DNA from: Corynebacterium otitidis ATCC 51513
GTDB lineage: Bacteria; Actinomycetota; Actinomycetes; Mycobacteriales; Mycobacteriaceae
Direction of reading: 5' to 3'
Assembly: GCF_000296405.1 (NCBI RefSeq)
Contig: NZ_JH815194.1
Coordinates: forward strand, 208,855 to 250,896
DNA: 42,042 bases
In this document: piece after piece, positions 7,938-17,584 of the stretch
Numbering within the stretch: the stretch's first letter is position 1
Layout of the letters: each line of letters opens with the position of its first letter
Made by a program: the position numbers and the translations under genes
The notes under the pieces: generated by a model
Database searches by the model: none
Told to the model about the DNA's origin: nothing
What the model saw: only the letters and a program-made list of their open reading frames with translations

Positions 7938-9136
7938 CGATCCTCCCCCGCTGTCGTCACCGGATCCGGCCAGGGCAGCTCCGCGCGGACGACAAAGACG
8001 GAGTCCTCCTCGAACGCGACGAGCCGCCCTCCGGCCCTGCTGGCTTGTCGTTGCATTCCCGCCAGCCCGCGACCGCCCGCGCGGAGCGCGGCGCGACGCG
8101 GGGCCTCGGCCACGGCGTTGCGGCACTCGATGCGCAGGCTCTCCCCCGGGCCGCCGGAGAGCACGACGCGCACCGGTGCGCCCGGGGAATGGCGGTGGGC
8201 GTTGGTCAGGCACTCCTGGACGATGCGGAAAGCCGCCCCCGCGGTCTCCGGAGGCAGCGCGGCACCTGCCTTCAGGCGATCGTCGACGAGATCCACTGCG
8301 GCGCCCGCGCGCCTGCTTTCCGCCACCAGACGACGGATGCCCGCCGGTCCCGCGCTGGAGGTGGCGCGGGGATCGCCCGCGGCCTCACTCCCCGCCTCCT
8401 CGAGTGAACCGATGACGACGCGCAGTTCGTCGAGCGCGTCGCGGGCGCTGCGGCGAAGCAGGCGGGCCTGCTCGGCCACAACCTCCGCCCCGTCGCCGGC
8501 GTGGAGCTCCAGCCCGCCGGCCTGCAGCGCCACGAGAGAGAGCTTGTGGCCCAGCACGTCGTGCGCGTCGGCGGCGATGCGGGCGCGCTCCCTGAGCACC
8601 GCCTCGGCGGCGCGGGCGGCGCGCTCGGCCTCCGCGTGCTCGGCGCGGGCCCGCAAACTATCGGTCAGCGCGCGGCGGGTCGAGACGAAGGCACCCGCGG
8701 CGTAGGGAACGGCGACGATCGCGAGCGCGTTGAGCGCCCAGCCGACGAGCCCACTCGTTGCGTCCAGGTCGATACCCTCGATCGAGACGACCCGCTCGCC
8801 GCGGGAAGAGACTATTGCGAGCAGCCCCACGGAGACCCCTGCGGCAACGAGAGCCCCGGCGCGGGCGCGCCGAACCCCGAGGTTGAACAGCGCCGGCACG
8901 AGCAGCGCCTGGGTGGCGAGCGCCGTCATCGCACACGCGCAGGCCACGAGGAGATACGGGAAGCGGCGCCGCCACAGGCTCGCCGCCGCGGCGAGCGCGC
9001 CGAGCGCAAGCACCCCGCCCCGTTGCCAGCCGGTGGTCTCCGCGGCGGAAAGGAGGCTGACCGCGGCGATGGCGACGACGTACGCGCCGCTGCGCGCCCA
9101 AGGCGCGGCGCGTAGCCCGGCTGGCTTTGTCGTCAC
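7934..9136 (-). CDS. NarL-type sensor histidine kinase (HisKA_3)
   Basis: Membrane sensor kinase of 400 residues, partner of the regulator at 7275. Residues about 15-150 contain five or six hydrophobic segments with very short loops, so the sensor is in or at the membrane. A short coiled region (about 153-185, RARAEHAEAERAARAAEAVL) leads to the HisKA_3 dimerisation motif RIAADAHDVLGHKLSLVALQ with H192. The ATPase domain shows the N-box IVQECLTNAHRHS and the G-box GGRGLAGM. The start is GTG 9134-9136. Its stop overlaps the regulator ATG. Members of this class respond to cell-envelope or redox cues, but nothing here fixes the signal. Confidence 0.9.
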   Translation of the reverse strand: MTTKPAGLRAAPWARSGAYVVAIAAVSLLSAAETTGWQRGGVLALGALAAAASLWRRRFPYLLVACACAMTALATQALLVPALFNLGVRRARAGALVAAGVSVGLLAIVSSRGERVVSIEGIDLDATSGLVGWALNALAIVAVPYAAGAFVSTRRALTDSLRARAEHAEAERAARAAEAVLRERARIAADAHDVLGHKLSLVALQAGGLELHAGDGAEVVAEQARLLRRSARDALDELRVVIGSLEEAGSEAAGDPRATSSAGPAGIRRLVAESRRAGAAVDLVDDRLKAGAALPPETAGAAFRIVQECLTNAHRHSPGAPVRVVLSGGPGESLRIECRNAVAEAPRRAALRAGGRGLAGMQRQASRAGGRLVAFEEDSVFVVRAELPWPDPVTTAGEDR

Positions 9137-9301
9137 CGCCCCACCACCGCCCCGTGTGTCTCGGCCGGCGGGCGCCTCGCGCGCTCACCGGCAGGTGGGA
9201 CCAATCCTAGCCAGCTGCCGGCAGCAAGGAGGGCCGCTCTAGGCCGGCGCCTCAAGATGAGAGCAAGCCCGCCAGTGCCTCGGAAGCCGGCGCAGACGCT
9301 G

Positions 9302-9345
9302 AAAAAACGGGCCCCGCCCCGGCCGTGGTGGCCGGGCGGGGCCCG
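9302..9345 (-). terminator. Rho-independent terminator of katA
   Basis: A 12-bp GC stem (9308-9319 with 9334-9345), extended by GGCC/GGCC near the loop after a one-base bulge, is followed in the leftward direction by six T (9302-9307). It lies 53 nt after the katA stop. Confidence 0.85.
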
Positions 9346-9397
9346 CCTCATGCGCTAGCCCGGGCTATTCGCTATCCGGGCGACGAGCGAGGAGACC

Positions 9398-10948
9398 TTA
9401 GTGGTTCTTGCGCTCGTTCTCCTCCTTGACGCGCTTGCCGAGGTCCTCGTCGACCTGGCCCCAGTACCAGTAGACGCGCTCCTCAACCTCGGGGTCGAGG
9501 TTGGCCATCTTGTTGGTGATGTTGTGGATGAAGCGCTCCTTCGCCGCGTCGTCGTAGACGTTGCGGTAAAGGTCGCCGGCCTGGGAGAAGTCGTCGTCGG
9601 CCTCGTGCTTGACGTATGCCCAGCGGCCGATGTCGGTGTTCTCCGGGTCGGGGTTGTGGATGAGGTCGTCGGCCGGGCCGTAGGTCTGGCCGGAGCCGGA
9701 GTCCTCGCCGTTGTCGAGGTAGCCGGCGCCCTTGCCGTAGCCGTTCGGGCTGTAGACCGGGTCGCCGCCGTCGTTGAAGATGTAGTTCATCGGGCCCTCG
9801 TGGCTGTACGAGTGGCGCGGCACGATCGGCTGGTTGACCGGGAGCTGCTGGTAGTTCGGCCCGATGCGGTAGCGCTGCTGGTCCGCGTAGGCGAAGATGC
9901 GGCCCATGAGCATCTTGTCCGGCGAGAAGCCGATGCCCGGAACGAGGTTCGAGGGATCGAGAGCGATCTGCTCGATCTGCGCGAAGAAGTTCCGCGGGTT
10001 CCGGTTGAGCTCGAAGTAGCCGACGTCGATGAGCGGGTAGTCCTTGTGGGACACGACCTTGGTGACGTCGAAGATGTTGGTCTTGTAGGTCTTCGCGTCC
10101 TCGAAGGGGATGATCTGGACCTTGACGTCCCACCGCGGGTAGTCGCCGCGCTCGATGGCCTCGTAGAGGTCCTGGCGGTGGTAGTCGGCGTTCTTGCCGG
10201 CGACCTCGGCGGCCTCCTCGTCGGTGAAGTTGTGGACGCCCTGCTGGGAGATGAAGTGGTACTTCACCCAGAAGGCCTCGCCCTCGGCGTTAATCCACTG
10301 GAAGGTGTGGGAGCCGTAGCCGTTCATCTCCCGCTGGGTGCGCGGCGTGCCGCGGTCGCCGAGCAGGTAGGTGACCTGGTGAGCCGACTCCGGGGTACGG
10401 GTCCAGAAGTCCCACTGCACGTTGTCATCGCGCAGGCCCGAGCCCTTCACGCGCTTCTGCGAGTGAATGAAATCGGGGAACTTGATGGGGTCACGGAGGA
10501 AGAACACCGGGGTGTTGTTACCGACGATGTCGTAGTTGCCCTCGGTGGTGTAGAAGCGCAGCGCGAAGCCGTGCACGTCGCGCCACGTGTCCGGGGAGCC
10601 CTGCTCGCCGGCGACGGTGGAGAAACGGATACCCATGGGGGTGACCGTGCCGGGCTGGAAGAGCGCGGCCTTGGTGTACTTCGACACGTCGTTGGTGACG
10701 TGCAGCTCGCCGAAGGCGCCGTTGCCCTTGGCGTGCGGGGTACGCTCCGGCACGCGCTCGCGGTTAAAGTGAGAGAGCTTCTCGATGAGGTGAATGTCGT
10801 TGAGGATGACGGGGCCGCCCTGACCGGCCGTCACGGAGTGGTTCTCCGAGGGGACCGGGGCGCCGTTGTGGCGGCGGGTCGGGCCCTCCTCGGTCTTCCG
10901 CAGCCCGCGGCTGAGGATGTCGTCGATGTTCTGGTCGTTGGCCGACAT
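9398..10948 (-). CDS. katA: Catalase, heme-dependent, small-subunit clade
   Basis: Breaks down hydrogen peroxide to water and oxygen in the cytoplasm. The 516-residue product has the catalytic His72 in FNRERVPERTPHAKG, Asn145 in IVGNNTPVFF and the heme-ligand Tyr354 in the R-x-F-x-Y motif RIFAYADQQRY. Length fits monofunctional catalases of clade 3. I chose ATG 10946-10948 (MSANDQ), with GGAGG 12 nt upstream; a TTG four codons earlier follows the GGAGG directly and is unlikely. It is divergent from the sigC-type ECF gene, an arrangement I also recall in C. glutamicum. The 171-nt intergenic region probably holds both promoters; no clear OxyR or DtxR site was found. Confidence 0.96.
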   Translation of the reverse strand: MSANDQNIDDILSRGLRKTEEGPTRRHNGAPVPSENHSVTAGQGGPVILNDIHLIEKLSHFNRERVPERTPHAKGNGAFGELHVTNDVSKYTKAALFQPGTVTPMGIRFSTVAGEQGSPDTWRDVHGFALRFYTTEGNYDIVGNNTPVFFLRDPIKFPDFIHSQKRVKGSGLRDDNVQWDFWTRTPESAHQVTYLLGDRGTPRTQREMNGYGSHTFQWINAEGEAFWVKYHFISQQGVHNFTDEEAAEVAGKNADYHRQDLYEAIERGDYPRWDVKVQIIPFEDAKTYKTNIFDVTKVVSHKDYPLIDVGYFELNRNPRNFFAQIEQIALDPSNLVPGIGFSPDKMLMGRIFAYADQQRYRIGPNYQQLPVNQPIVPRHSYSHEGPMNYIFNDGGDPVYSPNGYGKGAGYLDNGEDSGSGQTYGPADDLIHNPDPENTDIGRWAYVKHEADDDFSQAGDLYRNVYDDAAKERFIHNITNKMANLDPEVEERVYWYWGQVDEDLGKRVKEENERKNH

Positions 10949-11083
10949 TGCTGCTGGCAACCTCCGAATTCGAGAGTTAACGTGACGTCTGTGATAGCGA
11001 GGTTACGGAGATAACAGGGCGCCGCTCAAGCTCAGCGGAAAATTTCAACCTTTCGTACTACCATTGCACTAAGTTCACCTAAT

Positions 11084-11099
11084 CCTTACGAAGGTAAGG
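11084..11099. promoter_or_regulatory. Inverted repeat CCTTAC-GAAG-GTAAGG upstream of sigC
   Basis: Perfect 6-bp arms (11084-11089 and 11094-11099) around GAAG, 21 nt before the sigC start and inside an AT-rich stretch. It could be an operator for a dimeric regulator or part of the sigC leader. It is not a good match to the DtxR or Zur consensus sites I know. Confidence 0.4.
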
Positions 11100-11119
11100 C
11101 TATTTAAGGAATTGGGATC

Positions 11120-11698
11120 GTGAGTCTTCATTCCCGCGCCGACGACGAGGAGATCACCCGCCTCGCGGTGCGCGCCGGCCGTGGCGATCGCCGCGCACTG
11201 AGCGCGTTCATCCGCGCCACGCAGGACGACGCCTGGCGCCTGCTCGCGCACCTCGCGGGGCGCCAGCAGGCCGACGACCTCACCCAGGAGACCTTCCTGC
11301 GCGTCATCAACGCCCTGCCGCGTTTCGCGGCGCGCTCCTCGGCGCGCACCTGGCTGCTCGCGATCGCTCGGCGCGTGTGGGTCGACAGCGTCCGCAAGGA
11401 CGTCGCCCGCCCCCAGGATCGGGCGGCCGCCGACGAGGACGCCGTGCGCCGCGTGCCGGCCCGCGGCTCGGACGAGCAGTCGATCTCCGAGTGGCTCGAC
11501 GTGCGCCGGCTGATCGACGAGCTCGCGCCCGAGCGCCGCGAGGCGCTCATCCTCACCCAGATCCTCGGCTACAGCTACGAGGAGACCGCGCGCATCACCG
11601 GGGTGCGCCTCGGCACGGTGCGCTCCCGGGTGGCCCGGGCGCGCGGCGACCTCATCGCCGCCCGCGCCGCCGCCGAGAGCCCCACGACGCGCGCCTAG
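11120..11698 (+). CDS. sigC: ECF RNA polymerase sigma factor, SigC-like
   Basis: 192-residue group 4 sigma factor. Region 2 (about 24-95) includes the segment ADDLTQETFLRVINALPRF and the promoter-melting helix RSSARTWLLAIARRVWVDSV. Region 4 (about 130-182) has LAPERREALILTQILGYSYE and the helix-turn-helix EETARITGVRLGTVRSRVAR. No anti-sigma factor gene is adjacent. The start is GTG 11120, about 10 nt after an AAGGA. The name rests on its place beside katA and near asd-lysC, as in C. glutamicum, where SigC controls respiratory cytochrome genes; the ECF assignment itself is firm and the ortholog name less so. Confidence 0.85.
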   Translation: MSLHSRADDEEITRLAVRAGRGDRRALSAFIRATQDDAWRLLAHLAGRQQADDLTQETFLRVINALPRFAARSSARTWLLAIARRVWVDSVRKDVARPQDRAAADEDAVRRVPARGSDEQSISEWLDVRRLIDELAPERREALILTQILGYSYEETARITGVRLGTVRSRVARARGDLIAARAAAESPTTRA

Positions 11699-11710
11699 CC
11701 CGGGCCGGCG

Positions 11711-11724
11711 GGCCCCGCGGGGCC
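11711..11724. terminator. Short GC palindrome between sigC and the convergent membrane gene
   Basis: GGCCCCGCGGGGCC is a perfect 14-nt palindrome 13 nt after the sigC stop and 18 nt from the stop of the convergent gene. It may act as a weak bidirectional terminator; there is no T-run. Confidence 0.3.
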
Positions 11725-11741
11725 TCGCGGCGGGGCTTCAG

Positions 11742-13133
11742 TTACTCCTTCGCCGAGCCCTGGGACTGCCCGGCATCTGTCTCCTCCGGGGCGCGGAACT
11801 GCTCCTCGCTCGAGGCGGTCTCCCGGCCGCGCTTGTCGATGTAATCGCTGAAGTCGTCGATGTCGTCGAAGATCGGCTCGTAGTCGAGGTCCGAGTCGTT
11901 GGAGAGCGCCTCCTCGACCTCGTGGACCATGGAGACGATGAGCTTGCGGTTCGCGATATTCGACTTCCTCGTCGCCCGCTGGAGCTCCGCGCGGTCGCGG
12001 CGGGTGTACTGCTCGCGCGGGTCGAGCCGCTTGGTGACGAACTGGTAGATCCGCCGGCGGCGGCTCGCCTCGGTCGTGATGACCGGCCGGCCGCGCAGCC
12101 ACCCGACGATGAAGGTGAGCAGCATGATCAGGCCCAGGTACCCGAGGATCGGGAACATGACGTTCACGAGCCGGTCGAAGGGGAAGAAGCTGAAGCCGAA
12201 GGCGATCACCAGGGAGATGAGGTAGGTGATCCGGAAGCGCTCGGTGTGGCGACGGGTGAGCCGCTTGCCGAGGGCGTAGAAATCGCCGACCGCGGTGTTG
12301 AGGATCATGAGGAAGGACACGATCGCCATAAACAGGCCCATGGTCGGGTGAATATTCGTCAGCACCGACAGCATCGGTACGTCGTCATCCTTGACCTCGG
12401 CGACGTTGAGGAAAAGGGTCAGCGTCGCGACGGCGAGAAGAATAGTGAAGATAATTCCGGCGAGCACTCCGCCCAGGCCCGCGGAACGGGTATCGAGATT
12501 CGTGCCGGTGATGACGACCACCATCGCGGCGCCGGCCATGAGGTTGAGGCCCACGTAGTTGATGGCGGCGAGCCACCACGTCGGCGCGCCCAGCGGGTTA
12601 TCGACGGAGGTGGCGTGCGGCTCGAGGGCCTGGAGGTCCCAGTCGGCGGTGGCAAACGTGTAGACCGCGGCGACGACGATGAGCACGAAAATGATCGGGG
12701 TGATCCCGCCGATGACGCGGGAGACCTTGTCGATGTCGAGCATGCCCATCACCGCGAGCAGCGCGACGAGCGCCAGAGAGCCGACCCAGGTGGGCCAGCC
12801 GAACTGCTGGTTGAGGTTCGAGCCCGCGCCGGCGATCATGATGAACCCCATGCAGAACAGGGTGAACATCGTCATCCCGTCGAGGAAGCGCGCGAGCCAC
12901 GGGGTGGCGATGCGGTTGAAGACCGCGGTGTGCTCCCTGGCCTGGAGGTAGCTGCCCAGCTGCATGATCGCGATCGAGCTGATGATCATGACGAGCATCG
13001 CCAGGCCCACGCCCCACAGGCCCTTAAAGCCAAAGGAGACGAAGAACTGCAACAGCTCCTGGCCGGTGGCGAAGCCGGCACCGACGCACAGGCCGATGAG
13101 TGATAGGGCGACGATCCAGGCGTTCTTCCACAC
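11742..13133 (-). CDS. YkvI-like polytopic membrane transporter, copy 2 of tandem pair
   Basis: 463-residue membrane protein of the YkvI family (COG3949), distant relatives of amino-acid/cation symporters with a LeuT-like fold. Known members are poorly characterised, so the substrate is unknown. The family signature GAGFATGQELLQFFVSFG sits in the first helix (about 17-34); AGSNLNQQFGWPTW, WWLAAINYVGLNL and FFPFDRLVNVMFPILGYLG mark later helices, about 10-11 in all. The last 115 residues are a charged cytoplasmic tail with KRLDPREQYTRRDRAEL and an acidic end. I start at GTG 13131-13133 (VWKNAWIV) because GAGGAG lies 7 nt upstream; an in-frame start 16 codons earlier adds only Arg-rich sequence. 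A paralogue lies directly upstream at 13335-14699. Confidence 0.85.
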   Translation of the reverse strand: MWKNAWIVALSLIGLCVGAGFATGQELLQFFVSFGFKGLWGVGLAMLVMIISSIAIMQLGSYLQAREHTAVFNRIATPWLARFLDGMTMFTLFCMGFIMIAGAGSNLNQQFGWPTWVGSLALVALLAVMGMLDIDKVSRVIGGITPIIFVLIVVAAVYTFATADWDLQALEPHATSVDNPLGAPTWWLAAINYVGLNLMAGAAMVVVITGTNLDTRSAGLGGVLAGIIFTILLAVATLTLFLNVAEVKDDDVPMLSVLTNIHPTMGLFMAIVSFLMILNTAVGDFYALGKRLTRRHTERFRITYLISLVIAFGFSFFPFDRLVNVMFPILGYLGLIMLLTFIVGWLRGRPVITTEASRRRRIYQFVTKRLDPREQYTRRDRAELQRATRKSNIANRKLIVSMVHEVEEALSNDSDLDYEPIFDDIDDFSDYIDKRGRETASSEEQFRAPEETDAGQSQGSAKE

Positions 13134-13334
13134 GGGGCGGCTCCTCAGTCGAGCGGGCTGCCGGGCCCGGCGGGGAAGCAAGCGAGTTCAGGCGCGGGGC
13201 GAGCGAGCGCCCCGCCGCGCGGGCCCTGGGTGCTAGATCTCATTAACTCTAGTGCATGGCCCTTGGCGCAGGGCGGCCGGGTTCCCTCGTTCGGCCGACC
13301 CCGCCCAGCCCCGGGCCCGGAACGGGGGATCTGG

Positions 13335-14699
13335 CTAGCGGCGCTTCCCCGGGCGCGCCTCCGCGGAGATGAGCTCGTCGACGAGCGCGTCGCTGGCGTC
13401 GTCCTTGTCCGCGTCGAGCTCGTTGAGGTCGCCGAACTTCGCTTCGTAGTCGAGGTCCGAGTCGCCCTCGAGCTCCTCCTCGACCTCGCCGACGAGGCTG
13501 ATGAGCAGCTGCCGGTCGGAGATATTCGACTTCGCGGCGATCCGGTGGAGCTCCGCGCGGTCGCGGCGGGTGTACTGCTCGCGCGGGTCGAGCCGCTTGG
13601 CGAGCAGCCGGCGCACCCGGTTGCGGCGGTTCTCCTCGGTGGTGATGAGCGGGCGGCCGCGCACCCACGCCACGGCGAGCACGACGAACAGGACGATGCC
13701 GAGGTACCCGAGGATCGGGAAGACGACGTTGACCAGCCGGTCGAAGGGCAGGAAGCCGAAGATGAAGCCGACGCCGACGGTGACGAAGTACACCGGGCGG
13801 AACCAGTCGGGCTTCTTGCGGGTCATGCGCTTGGCCAGCGAGTAGAAGTTGCCGACCGCGGTGTTGAAGATCATCAGGTAGATGGTCAGCGCCATGACCA
13901 GGCCGACGATCGGGTGGATGCTGTAGAGCAGCGTGAGCATCGGGACGTCGTCGTCCTTGACGACGTCGACGTTGAGGAACAGCGCGGTCGTCGCGGCGAG
14001 CAGGAGCAGCGTGAAGACGATGCCGGCGATGAGCCCGCCGATGCCGGCGGCCTTGGTGTCTAGGCTCGACCCGGAGATCACCACGGCCATCGAGCCGCCG
14101 CACACGAGGTTGAGGCCCACGTAGTTGATCGCGGCGAGCCACCACTGCCCCGCGCCGAGCGGGTGCTCGATGGTGCCGGCGACCTGGCTGAGGCGGTCGA
14201 TGTCCCAGTCGGAGTTAAAGAACGTCACGACCGCGCCGAGGATGATGAGCACGATGATCATCGGGGTGACCATGCCGATGATCTTCGAGACGCGGTCGAC
14301 GTCGAGGAAGCCCATCCCGATGAGCAGGACGAGGAGAATTACCGAGCCGACCCACGTCGGCCAGCCGAACTGCTGGTTCAAGTTCGAGCCCGCGCCCGAG
14401 ATCATGACGAAGCCCAGGCAGAACAGGCCGAACATGATCGCGTAGTCGAGGAAGGCCGCGACCGCGGGCGAGGCGACGCGGTTGAAGACGGCGGTGTGCT
14501 CCCGGGCGTGGAGGTAGCTGCCCAGCTGCATGATCGCCACCGAGCCGATGACCATGACCACCAGGGAGATGAGCACGCCCCACAGGCCGTTCAGCCCGAA
14601 GGAGACGAAGAACTGGAGAAGCTCCTGACCCGAGGCGAACCCCGCGCCGATGACGAGCCCGACCATTGCCATGGCAATGACGAGTGCTCTTTTCAGCAT
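13335..14699 (-). CDS. YkvI-like polytopic membrane transporter, copy 1 of tandem pair
   Basis: 454-residue paralogue of the gene at 11742-13133, alike over its whole length including the tail. The same landmarks recur: GAGFASGQELLQFFVSFG, HAREHTAVFNRVA, AGSNLNQQFGWPTWVGS, WWLAAINYVGLNL, VKDDDVPML, LPFDRLVNVVFPILGYLG and KRLDPREQYTRRDRAEL. The tails differ most near the C-terminus, which here ends in EARPGKRR. ATG 14697-14699 (MLKRAL) has AGGAG 11 nt upstream. The gap of 201 nt to copy 2, with a possible -10 (TAGAGT at 13246-13251 on the minus strand), suggests the copies may be transcribed separately. Family role is presumed solute uptake or export at the cytoplasmic membrane. Confidence 0.85.
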   Translation of the reverse strand: MLKRALVIAMAMVGLVIGAGFASGQELLQFFVSFGLNGLWGVLISLVVMVIGSVAIMQLGSYLHAREHTAVFNRVASPAVAAFLDYAIMFGLFCLGFVMISGAGSNLNQQFGWPTWVGSVILLVLLIGMGFLDVDRVSKIIGMVTPMIIVLIILGAVVTFFNSDWDIDRLSQVAGTIEHPLGAGQWWLAAINYVGLNLVCGGSMAVVISGSSLDTKAAGIGGLIAGIVFTLLLLAATTALFLNVDVVKDDDVPMLTLLYSIHPIVGLVMALTIYLMIFNTAVGNFYSLAKRMTRKKPDWFRPVYFVTVGVGFIFGFLPFDRLVNVVFPILGYLGIVLFVVLAVAWVRGRPLITTEENRRNRVRRLLAKRLDPREQYTRRDRAELHRIAAKSNISDRQLLISLVGEVEEELEGDSDLDYEAKFGDLNELDADKDDASDALVDELISAEARPGKRR

Positions 14700-14862
14700 G
14701 TGTTTCTCAACTCCTGCACAACGGCGCGGCTCGAGCGCGGCGCTCGTCGCCTTCGGCACGCACTACCGTCGACCATCAGGGACGGGGTGCGGCGGGCAAG
14801 TCGCGCCGCGCGGCCCGGCGCCGTGGAAAGAATAACCAAAGCGTTCGGGAAGGTATGGCACG

Positions 14863-14868
14863 ACTATA
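14863..14868 (-). promoter_or_regulatory. Candidate -10 box (TATAGT) for the YkvI-like gene at 13335-14699
   Basis: TATAGT on the minus strand lies just after the asd terminator and about 165 nt before the start codon. No good -35 was seen, so this is only the best AT-rich candidate in the interval. Confidence 0.3.
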
Positions 14869-14877
14869 CCGCGAGCG

Positions 14878-14913
14878 TAAAACCGCCCGCCCCGGGGACC
14901 CCGGGGCGGGCGG
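14878..14913 (-). terminator. Rho-independent terminator of the lysC-asd operon
   Basis: A perfect 15-bp inverted repeat (14883-14897 with 14899-14913) is followed leftward by TTTTA (14878-14882), 45 nt after the asd stop. It closes the operon before the YkvI-like genes, so those need their own promoter. Confidence 0.85.
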
Positions 14914-14957
14914 CGAGCAGGCGCGACGATGCGCAGGTGAAAAGTGAGGCGAGAGGG

Positions 14958-16013
<1,056 letters not shown>

Positions 16014-16071
16014 CTAGACGGTCGTTTGGTTGTCGGCTAGGCGCGGCCGTGCCGCTTACGGCGGGCCGGCG

Positions 16072-16590
16072 CTAGCGCCCCGTCCCAGCATAGACGACGG
16101 CCTCGTCCTCCCCGCCGAGCTGGAAGCGCTCGTGGATGGCGCGCGCGGCGGTGGCGAGGTCGTGCTCGCGGATGAGCACGGAGATGCGGATCTCCGAGGT
16201 GGAGATGAGCTCGATGTTGACACCACCGTCGCGCAGCGCCTCGGCGAAGTCGGCGGTGACCCCGGGGTGGGACTTCATGCCCGCACCGACGAGGGAGACC
16301 TTGCCTACCTGGTCGTCGTAGCGCAGGTTGAGCCAGCCCTTCTCCTCCTGCGCGGCGCGCAGGAGCTCCATGGCGCGCGGCCCGTCGGCCCGGGGGCAGG
16401 TGAAGGTGATGTCGGTGCGGTTGTCTTCGAGGGAGGAGATGTTCTGCAGCACCATGTCGATGTTGATCTCCGCGTCGGCGAGCAGCCGGAACACGCTCGC
16501 GGCCTCGCCCGGGAGGTCCGGGATGCCCTGCACGGTGACCTTGGCCTCGGAGTTGTCGGTGGCCACGCCGGTGAGAACTGCTTCTTCCAT
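16072..16590 (-). CDS. lysC: Aspartokinase beta subunit from internal start
   Basis: In-frame internal start (ATG 16588-16590, [19 protein letters not shown]) giving a 172-residue protein consisting of the two ACT domains only. A GGAGG (16599-16603 on the minus strand) lies 8 nt upstream, a better site than that of the full-length gene. In C. glutamicum the same arrangement yields the beta subunit, also 172 residues, of the alpha2-beta2 enzyme, where the beta chain takes part in lysine/threonine binding. Conservation of both the site and the length strongly supports expression here. Confidence 0.85.
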   Translation of the reverse strand: MEEAVLTGVATDNSEAKVTVQGIPDLPGEAASVFRLLADAEINIDMVLQNISSLEDNRTDITFTCPRADGPRAMELLRAAQEEKGWLNLRYDDQVGKVSLVGAGMKSHPGVTADFAEALRDGGVNIELISTSEIRISVLIREHDLATAARAIHERFQLGGEDEAVVYAGTGR

Positions 16591-17337
16591 GGGAATATCC
16601 TCCATCGAGCCGGTAACGAGGGTGCCGGGGTCGTTGCTGTACGAGGAGCGCACCCGTAAGGGGACGCCGAAGGCGCGCGCGTACTCGACGCTGCGCAAAA
16701 CGAGGATCTTGCTGCCGACCGCGGCGAGCTCGAGCATCTCTTCGAACGAGATGGTGTCGAGCTTGCGGGCGTTGCGCACGATCCTGGGATCGGCGGTGTA
16801 GACGCCGTCGACGTCGGAGTAGATCTCGCAGACGTCCGCGTTAAGAGCCGCTGCGAGCGCCACCGCCGTCGTGTCCGAGCCGCCGCGGCCCAGGGTGGTG
16901 ATCGCGCTGGTCTCCTTGTTGACGCCCTGGAAGCCGGCGACGATGCAGATCTTGTTCTCATCGAGCGCCTCCTTCACCCGCCCCGGGGTGACGTCGACGA
17001 TGCGGGCGTTGCCGTGGCGCTCGGTGGTGAGCACCCCGGCCTGGGAGCCGGTAAAGGACTGGGCCTCCGCGCCGAGGGACTCGATGGCCATGGCCACGAG
17101 CGCGTTCGAGATCCGCTCCCCGGCGGTGAGCAGCATGTCCATCTCGCGGGCCGGCGGCACCGGGGAGACCTGCGCGGCGAGGTCGAGGAGCTCGTCGGTG
17201 GTGTCCCCCATCGCGGAGCACACGACGACGACGTCGTTGCCCTGCTTCTTGGTGGCGACGATCCGCTCGGCGACGTTGCGGATCCGCTCGGCCGACTCCA
17301 GGGAGGAGCCGCCGTACTTTTGCACGATGAGAGCCAT
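16072..17337 (-). CDS. lysC: Aspartokinase, alpha subunit
   Basis: Phosphorylates aspartate, the entry step to lysine and threonine synthesis. The 421 residues equal the C. glutamicum enzyme in length. The kinase domain begins [13 protein letters not shown], with conserved [16 protein letters not shown] near residue 150 and [17 protein letters not shown] after it. Two ACT domains fill residues about 265-421. The regulatory segments [20 protein letters not shown] and [12 protein letters not shown] are like those of the lysine-plus-threonine-inhibited C. glutamicum protein, so wild-type feedback control is likely. I start at ATG 17335-17337; a GTG five codons earlier overlaps the ribosome binding site (AAGGGA). 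A second product starts inside the gene at 16590. Confidence 0.97.
   Translation of the reverse strand: MALIVQKYGGSSLESAERIRNVAERIVATKKQGNDVVVVCSAMGDTTDELLDLAAQVSPVPPAREMDMLLTAGERISNALVAMAIESLGAEAQSFTGSQAGVLTTERHGNARIVDVTPGRVKEALDENKICIVAGFQGVNKETSAITTLGRGGSDTTAVALAAALNADVCEIYSDVDGVYTADPRIVRNARKLDTISFEEMLELAAVGSKILVLRSVEYARAFGVPLRVRSSYSNDPGTLVTGSMEDIPMEEAVLTGVATDNSEAKVTVQGIPDLPGEAASVFRLLADAEINIDMVLQNISSLEDNRTDITFTCPRADGPRAMELLRAAQEEKGWLNLRYDDQVGKVSLVGAGMKSHPGVTADFAEALRDGGVNIELISTSEIRISVLIREHDLATAARAIHERFQLGGEDEAVVYAGTGR
16599..16603 (-). promoter_or_regulatory. Internal ribosome binding site for the lysC beta subunit
   Basis: GGAGG on the minus strand, 8 nt before the internal ATG at 16590. 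It is formed by the codons ATG-GAG-GAT just upstream of the beta start. Confidence 0.8.
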
Positions 17338-17496
17338 GGCGCTTCCCTTCACTCACCCTTCCCGCTTCGCGGCCGGCCGCCGCGGTGGTCACATTTAAGG
17401 GGCGTCCGGTTGGTCTAGCCCGGTTGCCTAGGCTACCGGAGCGCTCCACCACGGCACGCTTCGCCCGCCTCTTTTCGCCTCGAGCGTGGCATGCGT

Positions 17497-17502
17497 TACA
17501 CT
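17497..17502 (+). promoter_or_regulatory. -10 box of the leuA leader, leaderless start
   Basis: TACACT ends 7 nt before the ATG of the leader peptide at 17510, so the transcript probably begins at the A of that ATG. No strong -35 was identified. Confidence 0.65.
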
Positions 17503-17509
17503 TAGCCCC

Positions 17510-17584
17510 ATGATGCTGCAGGCTCGGATTCTTTTGGACTCGCTCCTTCCGTGCCGCGGCGGGATCCCAACCCCGATCGCTTGA
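17510..17584 (+). CDS. leuL: Leucine leader peptide of the leuA attenuator
   Basis: A 24-codon frame beginning ATGATG, with product MMLQARILLDSLLPCRGG followed by IPTPIA. It has five leucines in the first 13 residues (CTG, CTT, TTG, CTC, CTT), arranged as ILLDSLL. A promoter -10 sits 7 nt upstream, so the peptide is probably translated from a leaderless mRNA. It lies 330 nt before leuA with a terminator-like hairpin between. Ribosome stalling at leucine codons when Leu-tRNA is scarce would favour read-through into leuA; leaderless attenuator peptides of this kind are reported in Corynebacterium. Support: position, Leu content, promoter and hairpin. Confidence 0.75.
   Translation: MMLQARILLDSLLPCRGGIPTPIA

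Noticed and set aside
9401..11014. 537-codon open frame opposite katA
   Set aside because: Val/Leu/Asp-rich mirror of catalase codons; katA itself has all catalytic residues and a proper terminator.
11070..11110. DtxR (iron) box upstream of sigC/katA
   Set aside because: Only a partial resemblance (GGTAAGGCTA); the 19-bp palindrome TTAGGTTAGSCTAACCTAA is not matched.
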